From positions 44,363 through 108,362 of the forward strand of contig CAWJSI010000005.1 of the NCBI GenBank assembly GCA_963845485.1: 64,000 nt of DNA, read 5' to 3'. The stretch's first letter is position 1, and each line of letters begins with the position of its first letter. This DNA is from Bog-756 sp963845485 (GTDB taxonomy: Bacteria; Actinomycetota; Acidimicrobiia; Acidimicrobiales; RAAP-2). The notes below the pieces were generated by a model that saw nothing but the letters and a program-made list of their open reading frames with translations, had not been told where the DNA came from and ran no database searches. The position numbers and the translations under genes are program-made. Positions 54,091 through 64,000 of the stretch are shown here, piece by piece.

Positions 54091-54947
54091 TTGACAGTCG
54101 GTCGAATCCAAGATCACTCACATGGGAGTGTCACGTCGCTCAGTTGTGAGCCGACTGTCAGCGTTGTCATTCCAGCGAAGAACGAAGCTCAGAACCTTCC
54201 GCAAGTGTTTCAGGGGATTCCGATCGGACGTTATGAGATCATTTTGGTTGACGGTGACTCGACCGATGACACCGTGGACGTCGCGCGCTCGTTACGTCCA
54301 GATGTCACAGTTATTGGACAGACTCCAAAGGTAAGGGCAACGCACTCGCCTGTGGATTTGCGATTGCGAGTGGTGACTTCGTCGTCATGCTAGACGCAGA
54401 TGGATCTACCGATCCTGCGGAAATTCCACGCTTTATTGAAGCATTGAAGCAGGGTGCAGACTTCGCCAAGGGCTCCAGATTCATGCCCGGAGCGGGAAGC
54501 AGCGATATCAGCAGGCTACGCCAGTGTGGCAATTTTTGGCTAAACAAAATAGTAAATGTTGCATACGGGACTCGGTACACCGATCTCTGCTACGGATTCA
54601 ATGCGTTTCGAAGAGAGTGCCTCGCAGTTATAGACCTTGAGCCAACAGACGTTGAAGGTGCGGATAGCACTACAATGCTCTGGGGCGACGGGTTTGAAGT
54701 AGAGACACTCATCAATGTCAGAATCGCTAAAGCTGGTCTTAGAGTGGCAGAAGTTCCGAGTTTCGAAAGAAGCCGCTACTACGGAGCCAGTAATCTAAAC
54801 GCATTTTCCGATGGCATGCGCGTACTCCGCACGATTCAGGCCGAACGGCGCAGAGAAGCCAAAACGCAACCAACACTCACGAACGCTCAGCGACGAACAG
54901 GAAGTTCATGGTCACTGCTATCCACCCTCGTCGAAGAGGCGAGCTAA
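54091..54947 (+). pseudogene. GT2 glycosyltransferase (dolichol-phosphate mannosyltransferase-like), frameshifted
   Basis: The first frame encodes CEPTVSVVIPAKNEAQNLPQ, ILVDGDSTDD and VTVIGQTPK. One G is missing at about 54331 (AAAGGT for AAAGGGT); restoring it gives GKGNALACGFAIASGDFVV and joins MLDADGSTDPAEI, GSRFMPGAG and CYGFNAFRRECL. This is the DPM1-like GT2 family that moves a sugar onto a polyprenyl phosphate. TTG 54091 is a possible start, five bases after AGGGCAGG. The gene is probably intact in reality. Confidence 0.75.
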
Positions 54948-55054
54948 CGACTGAACCGGGAGGTTGGTGGCCAGGCATTCCTTCTTGTTTGGCGGGCGAC
55001 TAGCCCCTAGCAACTCCAACACTTCACAATTGAAACGAAGAGCGTCCCAAACCG

Positions 55055-56031
55055 ATGAACCAGCTGCCAGCCTCAGTAATAGTCCCTGCGTATACGATGG
55101 ACCGTTGGGAACTGTTGAAAAAGGCAGTCTGCTCGATCGAAGCGCAAACTGTTTATCCGGCAGAACTAATTCTCTGCATTGACCACAATGAGTCGCTTTT
55201 CCAAAGGGCAAAGGCAGAATTAGAGCGACTGGGAAATGAGGAGAGATTCCCAATTCGAGTGATCATGAATCAATTCGAACAGGATGCCGGTGTGGGCACG
55301 CATTTGAAGGCCCATGGAACGAAGCGGAGGTTTGGTGCCGGTTGGGCTCGCAACTCCGCAGGCGGCTATTGCAACTGGGGAAGTGCTGGTCTTCATGGAT
55401 GATGACGCATTCGCAGATCCGAATTGGATAAGAGCAATTACTTGAACCCTACCTAGACCCTAAAACGATGGCGGTCGGGGGCCCGCCACTTCCTGTTTAC
55501 GAATCCTCAAGACCGGATTGGTTTCCTGCCAACTTTGATTGGGTGTTCGGCTGCGCCTACAGAGGAATGCCCACCACGCTTGCGCCCATTTCTCACATGA
55601 TCGGGGCGAATATGTCGGTGCGTCGGAGCGCTTTCGAATCGTTGGGTGGCTTTCAATCAATCGACTTCGATGATCTCGATATCTGTATGCGGATCGCTGC
55701 TCAGAATGGCAGGGAATCCATCCTTTTTGAGCCGCGAGCTATTGTCAATCACTTTGTTCCAACTGACCGGGTTCGGTGGAAGTATTTCTGGAGACGATGT
55801 TTCTACGTCAACCGCGAAAAAGTCAAGGCATTCTCGAATATGGGAGAAGCGGCTAATCTTCACGCCGAGCTCGACTTCGTTAAACGTGCACTTATGGATC
55901 AGATGCGGGAAGATCTGGCGTCAGCTGCCAAGGGAAATTGGGCAGCGGTGGGAAGCATGGGCGCCACAATTGCCGGCATCTTTATGGCGGGATTTGGCAA
56001 TCTCATAGGACGAGTTGAGTTGAGTACCTAA
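55055..56031 (+). pseudogene. GT2 glycosyltransferase, two frameshifts
   Basis: The reading starts MNQLPASVIVPAYTMDRWEL and runs to GAGWARNSA. Near 55361 it shifts to AIATGEVLVFMDDDAFADPN (the DxD sugar-nucleotide motif) and near 55440 shifts again to LEPYLDPKTMAVGGPPLPVY, HMIGANMSVRRSAF and DFDDLDICMRI. It is a typical family 2 transferase with an ED-type catalytic segment. The ~320 residues fit. Frame breaks are likely sequencing indels. Confidence 0.75.
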
Positions 56032-56046
56032 GACGCGACAAATCGA

Positions 56047-57176
56047 ATGATGAAGGCAAGAAGCAAAGCAACGGCCATATCTCGGCCGATCGGCGTCCTG
56101 GTACTTCCCTATTACACCAACCCTTATCAAGAGTGTCTCTCTGAGCCCATGCGTCTCACCCATGGGAAGAACATCCGTTTCACGTACTGGAAACGTCGAT
56201 CTTGGATTGGGATCCCGTGGTTCATCTTCGTTTCTGCTTTTGTGTCTCTCCGGGGTACACGCATTGCCCACATTCACTGGCTGGCGTGGGACTGTCATCT
56301 AAAGTTGCCCAAGCTACTTCTGATAAATGAATACCTGACACGTCTATGCATCTGGTGGCTCAAACTTCTCAGATTTAGGATTGTGTGGACAGTGCACAAC
56401 ACGGTTCCTCATGATCGGCAGACTCGGAACGACATAAAGCAGGCACAACGCCTTTCGTCGTCAGCTCATCGGCTTATTGTTCACTCGGCGGCTGTTCTCC
56501 AAGAGATCGAGCACCTGGGTTTCGAGGTTCGCAGGGCGGTGGTGATTCCACAGGGGGCTTATATCGGTCAATACGGCCCGAGTCCCTCGGTGGAGGTTGC
56601 CCGCAGCGCCCTAGGAATCTCACCGGAAACGAAAGTCATCCTGTTCTTTGGCTTCATAAGGGCCTACAAGGGATTGCCGGATCTGTTGGAGGTGTGGAAG
56701 GCTATTAGGGCTCGTGGAACGTTAGTCATAGCTGGGCCATGCAGCGACGATTCAATAATGAAGCAAATTGACGAATACGCCAGAACAACGACTTCTATTC
56801 TTAATCATGTTGGCTACGTGAAGGATGAGGACGTACCAACCTACTTCTCCGCATCTGATGTGGTATGTATGCCATTCAGGAGCGTCACTACGAGCAGTAC
56901 TGCCCTGATGGCAATGTCGATGGGGAAACCGATCATCGCGCCACGACCGGGGCGCTTCGCGATCTACCTAACGACGTCGGATACTTCTATGGAGGGGATT
57001 CGGAGTCCAATTTGGAGGATGCTTTGACTGCGTTCTATTCCGCGGAAAGATCAGAGGTCGAAGCCAAGGGAAGCCACGCATCCGATTACGCAGGTGAGTT
57101 GTCTTGGGCTGTCATAGCTGAACAAACCTTCGACGTCTATGTTTCGGTCCTAAGTGAGGGTCCAGTCGGAAGATGA
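56047..57176 (+). pseudogene. GT4 glycosyltransferase, one frameshift
   Basis: The first frame (56047 to ~56950) encodes a glycosyltransferase with WTVHNTVPHDRQTRNDIKQA, RLIVHSAAVLQEI, KVILFFGFIRAYKGLPDLLE and SSTALMAMSMGKPIIAPRPG, the GT4 donor site. A missing G in the run at ~56952 moves the end (ALRDLPNDVGYFYGGDSESN) to a second frame with a stop at 57176. The rest of the GT-B fold is present. It probably builds the same exported glycan as its neighbours. Confidence 0.75.
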
Positions 57177-58432
57177 CGAGATACGTGACAGCAGTTGTGA
57201 GATTGTCCCGCCATCCACCCGAGACCCACGGCCCATAGGCCATGCGGGGCTATCAAGAGCACGATTCCGATCACGGCGAGAGAGTTGACGCGTTCATCAG
57301 AAAGTAGTCCGCGATCGCCGTTCGACTAAGAGCCACGTGTCCCCGATCCAAATTGACAGCGACAAAGCCGATAGATCCGCAGAGGGCGATGAGAACGATG
57401 GAGCCCTGTGAGGCGTAGTTGGGTCCGTAGATCCCGGAGGATTATCCACCGAACGGCAGTCAAGGCGAACGCGGCTGGAAAAGAATTTTGTCAGTGCGTG
57501 GCGGCCGCCTTGAGTAGCTGCCTTTGGTGTTCGATGTTCTCTGTCTGAGAAGCCTCTGAAAGAAGGGCCGCCGCAGTCGAGCTGCAGACCAGATTCAGGA
57601 GAGTCGCAATCTGAAAAGGCATGTAGAAGTAAGCGGCGTTATCGGCACCCAGATCGTGCAGCACGATCAACGGGAGCAGCGACGAGGGAAGAATGCCGAA
57701 CATTCCTCCAAGAAAGTTGCTCCCTGAGTATCGACGGTAAGTCCAAAGAGTGGTGCCCGATGGAATGATCGACTGACCGATCAGGAGGCGGCGGTATACG
57801 ATTATTGCATCGTAGATAACTCCTAGGGCCAGTGTTATGACGAACGCTAGAAGCAAGCCCCGTAGTGCAAGACCAGTTAGAAGAAACGGCATAGCTAATC
57901 GTGGAATGGTGGTGATTAGCTGGCGATAGAGGACAAAGTCGGCCCTCCTATAGGCAAGGCAAACATTGTCGAGAAGCGTGAGTAAGGTAAGGAATACAAC
58001 GAGGCTTACTATGGTCCAGGCGTAAAAGCCAGATTCGCCCGAATCGGGTAGCCGCGGGATGAATATGTGTAGTAACAGCCCGGCGCCCCATCCAACGACC
58101 AGTGAGAATAGCCCTACAATCAGAAGCGCCTGCGAGACTAGGCGACCCTTTAGATCAGTCGTAGGCAGGAATCGGAGAACTGTATTTGGTAGACCTAGGG
58201 TAGTAAAGGCACCAATGAGCGATCCGAGGCTTATGAACGCTGCGGCAAGCCCGACAACGTTCGGTGAATAAAAGCGTGAACAGATGAGCCAAAATAAGAA
58301 TCCGCCGCGGCATTCACTCCCTGGGACAACATGAGGTAGAGGGAACTCCGGCGGAGCCATTGTCCAGTGATTCTGGCGATTCGACGGACGGCAATTCGAA
58401 GTCCGCCTGTTCCGAGTCGACGGCGCGATGCG
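57112..58432 (-). pseudogene. Wzx/MATE-type polysaccharide flippase, several frameshifts, 5' end lost
   Basis: The largest intact piece (57491 to ~58310) encodes the membrane core (FLFWLICSRFYSPNVVGLAA, LPNTVLRFLPTTDLKGRL, SGSNFLGGMFGILPSSLLPL). Other frames supply the N-terminus (RRSSLYLMLSQGVNAAA, ~58320-58360) and the C-terminus (YGPNYASQGSIVLIALCGSI and VIGIVLLIAPHGLWAVGLGW, ~57200-57420). About five indels are needed to join them. The start is missing at the chimeric junction. It would flip lipid-linked glycan across the membrane. Its 3' end overlaps the convergent GT4 end. Confidence 0.7.
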
Positions 58433-58460
58433 TCGATCTAGTGTGGGCACGGGCAGAGCA
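58420..58460. other. Chimeric junction between two genomes
   Basis: Left of this stretch the minus strand still encodes flippase N-terminus; right of it the plus strand encodes ImuB. Codon use, GC pattern and repeat types change here. No IS end, tRNA or attachment site is visible. Assembly error is the simplest cause. Confidence 0.7.
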
Positions 58461-59116
58461 GCTCGACGACCCGAGGCGAGGGGGAGATTGTTTCGCGAGC
58501 GGCTCGACGCGCCCGGCGAAGACGAGACTCGACGGCGGCTATGGCGTCGACGTCTTGCGCCTCTCTTGCCTTGTCGCCGGACCGCGGCCCCTGCGCAAAG
58601 GGAACTCGAACGCGCGCATGAAGGCGAACGCGAGCGCAATCTCGCCGATCTCGTCGACCGTTTGAGCGCGCGGCTCGGCGCGCGCCGCGTGACGAAGCCG
58701 CAACTTATCGACACGCATATTCCCGAATTCGCCGTCGCCGTCATTCCCAGCGTCGCAAGGGCGCGAGTCCAAGCTCGGGAAAGCCGACCGCTTAACTCTC
58801 GCGCAGGCGGAGAACGCGCTTGCCGCCGACGCGCCCGCTTCGCCTGTTCGAGCGGCCCGAATTGATCGAAGCGATCGCCGAAATTCCTGATGGCCCGCCC
58901 CTGCGCTTCAAATGGCGCCGCATCCTCCACGAGATCGCCGCCATCGAAGGCCCCGAACGCATCGCCGCCGAATGGTAGCAGCGCCAAAACGCGCCGACCC
59001 GCGATTATTTCCGCGCCGAAGATACGCAGGGCCATCGGTTCTGGCTCTACCGCGAGGGTCTCTACGGACGCGAGACAATGCGCGCGAAATGGTTCCTGCA
59101 CGGGATATTCGCATGA
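58445..59116 (+). pseudogene. imuB: ImuB (Y-family-like mutasome protein), 3' part, frameshifted
   Basis: Fragments in different frames match the ImuB C-terminal part: RLFRERLDAPG, DGGYGVDVLRLSCLVAG, DLVDRLSARLGARRVTKPQL with IDTHIPEFAVAVIPS, PDGPPLRFKWRRILHEIAA and FWLYREGLYGRETMRAKWFL, ending GIFA with TGA at 59114-59116. ImuB recruits DnaE2 for damage-induced mutagenesis. The 5' two-thirds and imuA are lost at the junction. Indels are numerous and probably technical. Confidence 0.75.
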
Positions 59117-59130
59117 TCCGCGCCGCACAG

Positions 59131-59173
59131 CCCCCTCTCCCGCTTGCGGGAGAGGGTTGGGTGAGGGGACGCA
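59131..59173 (+). repeat. Palindromic REP-like repeat, copy 1
   Basis: CCCCCTCTCCCGC-TT-GCGGGAGAGGG forms a hairpin and is followed by TTGGGTGAGGGGACGC. The same 40+ bp unit recurs at 59616-59660 with two small differences. Confidence 0.8.
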
Positions 59174-59194
59174 CAACCGATGAGGGGAACGCTG

Positions 59195-59547
59195 ATGCGA
59201 GACGACATTCCGCTTTCCGCCAAGAAACGCGCACGCGCAATGTGGCGTTTGCCTACCGAGGCGGAGAAAAAACTCTGGCATGCGTTGCGCGATCGGCGCT
59301 TGCAATCAGTCAAGTTTCGAAGGCAGGCGCCAATCGGTCCCTATGCCGCCGATTTTCTTTGCGTTCAACTCGGCTTGTCGTCGAAGCCGATGGTTCGCGG
59401 CATGCGCAAAGCACGCGCGATATCGCCCGCAACTCCTGGCTTGGGCATAACGGCTATAAAATTCTGCGCTTCTGGAATCACGATATCCTGACGGCGCAGG
59501 AAAGCGTCCTCGCAACGATCGCTGCGACCTGTGGTTTGCCATGGTGA
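59195..59547 (+). pseudogene. DUF559 (Vsr-like fold) nuclease, frameshifted
   Basis: The first frame reads MRDDIPLSAKKRARAMWRLP then TEAEKKLWHALRDRRL and VKFRRQAPIGPYAADFLCVQ, the DUF559 signature with its acidic D in ADFLC. An indel near 59378 moves to VVEADGSRH and then LGHNGYKILRFWNHDILTAQ, with TGA at 59545-59547. DUF559 proteins belong to the PD-(D/E)xK nuclease superfamily. The ATG at 59195 has GAGGGGA upstream. It is the only gene inside the putative mobile unit. Confidence 0.8.
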
Positions 59548-59587
59548 GGGCCGTGCATCCCCTCATCCGTCACGCTACGCGTGACAC

Positions 59588-59660
59588 CTTCTCCCGCGAG
59601 CCGGGAGAAGGGAGCGCCCCCTCTCCCGCTCGCGGGAGAGGGTTGGGGTGAGGGGACGCG
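59588..59660 (+). repeat. Two palindromic REP-like repeats downstream of DUF559
   Basis: A first hairpin, CCTTCTCCCGC-GAGC-CGGGAGAAGG (59588-59612), is followed by a full copy of the repeat seen at 59131 (59616-59660). The second ends three bases before the dnaE2 ATG. Confidence 0.75.
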
Positions 59661-59663
59661 CTA

Positions 59664-63131
<3,468 letters not shown>

Positions 63132-63177
63132 GGGAGGCGAAGAAAGCATCGCGTGATACGTTGGGTTACATCGCGTA

Positions 63178-63289
63178 TTGTCATTCCAGCGGAAGCGGGA
63201 GATCTAGACTTGGCCAAAGAAAGCGCCCGGGCTTAGTCTCGATTCCCGCTTTCGCCGGGAAAGACGGCGTCGGGTTTTCGAAATGACAA
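63178..63289. repeat. 112-bp imperfect inverted-repeat element
   Basis: The ends are TTGTCATT (63178) and AATGACAA (63289), exact inverted repeats. Inside, the arms continue imperfectly (CCAGCGGAAGCGGGA against TCCCGCTTTCGCCGGGA). It lies 46 bp after dnaE2 and 39 bp before a putative antitoxin. It resembles the small palindromic intergenic repeats of alphaproteobacteria. Confidence 0.6.
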
Positions 63290-63328
63290 ATCCGGCGCCG
63301 ATCATCCAAACTCAACGCAACGTCCGCT

Positions 63329-63610
63329 ATGCGCAAGACAATCCCACTCTTGTAGACCGACCAAGAGGCTGAGACCTTCATCGCTACGGCCGATCTCTCG
63401 GAATACGACCTCGCCGGGTTCAGACCGAGACAAATTCGAGTTCGAAGCCAAAGACGTGCAAATCAATATGCGCCTGCCTCAGTCGCTTCTTCGCACCATT
63501 CGGAAACCGCCAGGAGCGGGGCATTCCCTATCAACAATTCATTCGGCAGACTTTGGAGCGCGCCGTTGTTCAGTCAACACACAAAGAAAAGAAAAACAAC
63601 CTGACGTCGA
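63329..63610 (+). pseudogene. BrnA/CopG-type antitoxin, disrupted
   Basis: Frames assemble to MRKTIPLL then TDQEAETFIATADLSEYDLA, KFEFEAKDVQINMRLPQSLL and YQQFIRQTLERAVVQSTHKE, the shape of BrnA/CopG ribbon-helix-helix antitoxins. A stop interrupts after MRKTIPLL and at least two indels follow. No BrnT toxin is seen upstream in the 200 bp available. The breaks may be technical. Confidence 0.6.
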
Positions 63611-63613
63611 GAC

Positions 63614-64000
63614 CTACCCGCCGCTCTTGTCCTGCCCGCGCAACGCCTCCTCCAGCCGCATTTTCGCCGAGCCCGGTTTCAGCGGCTTTTGCTGACTTTC
63701 ATGCGGACGAGCCGGCGAGCCAGACGAGATCGAAGGTCGCGCGCACACGGCCATCCGCATCGGCGAACCTTTCCGCATAGATGTCCCCCGCGCGAAACAA
63801 CACGTCGCGGCGCAGGGCTGCGCGGCTGCGGGCGGCGAGCGCATTGGTCGCGCCCATTGCGCGCAAATCCACATCAGGCCAAGCATGTCGCCGTAGCGTG
63901 TGACCGCGCGATCGAGATCGACGACGGGCAAAGCAAAACCGGCGCGCTGCAACAGCGCGCCCAGCGCCCTGACATCCGCGAAAGGAGCGACGCGCGGCGC
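63614..64000 (-). pseudogene. SAM-dependent methyltransferase, 3' end only, frameshifted
   Basis: The minus strand from the window edge reads APRVAPFADVRALGALLQRA, GFALPVVDLDRAVTRYGDML, then in other frames DLRAMGATNALAARSRAA and FADADGRVRATFDLVWLAGS, and ends SQQKPLKPGSAKMRLEEALR. This is the C-terminal half of a class I methyltransferase of the BioC/NDUFAF5-like type common in alphaproteobacteria. The N-terminal SAM-binding half is outside the window. Confidence 0.7.

Larger units (their letters stand above)
59126..59663 (+). mobile_element. Putative REP-DUF559 mobile unit with 13-bp target duplication
   Basis: ATGATCCGCGCCG occurs at 59113-59125 and again at 59664-59676. Between them lie two direct copies of a palindromic repeat (59131-59173 and 59616-59660) enclosing a DUF559 nuclease gene. 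On the left the 13-mer contains the imuB stop (ATGA); on the right it is the dnaE2 start (ATG ATC CGC GCC). The layout is what one expects if the unit inserted into an imuB/dnaE2 ATGA overlap and duplicated the target. No transposase other than the nuclease is present. Confidence 0.5.

Noticed and set aside
58360..58665. Single 101-codon gene across the junction
   Set aside because: It mixes antisense flippase sequence with one frame of imuB, so it is an artefact of the chimera.

Overview
The window joins two genomes. Bases 1 to about 58,430 are high-GC DNA with the style of an actinobacterium: many GTG starts, likely leaderless promoters, DUF3052, DUF664, DUF2510 and DUF4331 proteins, and secreted proteins with 41-42-residue repeats. 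An acidimicrobial relative is plausible but not proven. Bases from about 58,430 to 64,000 read as an alphaproteobacterium (probably Hyphomicrobiales): the end of an imuB-dnaE2 mutagenesis cassette, REP-like palindromes, a DUF559 nuclease, a BrnA-type antitoxin and the end of a methyltransferase gene. The switch falls inside a flippase gene on one side and inside imuB on the other, so it is most likely an assembly chimera.

Layout of the actinobacterial part. 0-5 kb: a carboxylesterase fragment, an SDR enzyme carrying both halogen-pocket and Ser-Tyr-Arg fingerprints of halohydrin dehalogenases, an unusual short tRNA with anticodon UAA, a DUF3089 hydrolase and a DinB-like protein. 5-9 kb: a sulfate/thiosulfate ABC importer (sbp-cysT-cysW-cysA, minus strand). 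9-21 kb: a DNA-glycosylase-like protein, a beta-propeller lipoprotein, a PAS-GGDEF protein, a DUF4331 cluster and a frameshifted repeat protein. 21-28 kb: a cytosolic sulfatase, an acyltransferase translationally coupled to a hydrolase lacking its nucleophile, and a secreted purple acid phosphatase. 28.5-29.1 kb: a MazEF-type module with a broken toxin frame. 29-36 kb: a polyhydroxyalkanoate (PHA) storage locus (depolymerase, GST, phasin, acyl-CoA ligase, synthase, XRE regulator). 36-42 kb: a SWIM-SNF2 helicase followed by three toxin-antitoxin units. 42-53 kb: a GH43-like secreted protein with six repeats, a GGDEF-EAL protein, a phosphoesterase and two DUF2510 membrane proteins. 53-58.4 kb: a lower-GC polysaccharide cluster (two GT2, one GT4, a flippase).

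Sequence quality falls along the window. About four single-base frameshifts are visible in the first 53.5 kb, then most genes after 53 kb are broken by indels, often in homopolymers. Most 'pseudogenes' listed past 53 kb are therefore probably intact genes in poorly polished consensus.

The most interesting candidate is in the alphaproteobacterial part. A DUF559 nuclease gene lies between two direct copies of a palindromic repeat, and the whole 538-bp block is flanked by 13-bp direct repeats exactly at the imuB/dnaE2 stop-start junction. It looks like a small mobile unit that inserted into an ATGA overlap and rebuilt both gene ends.
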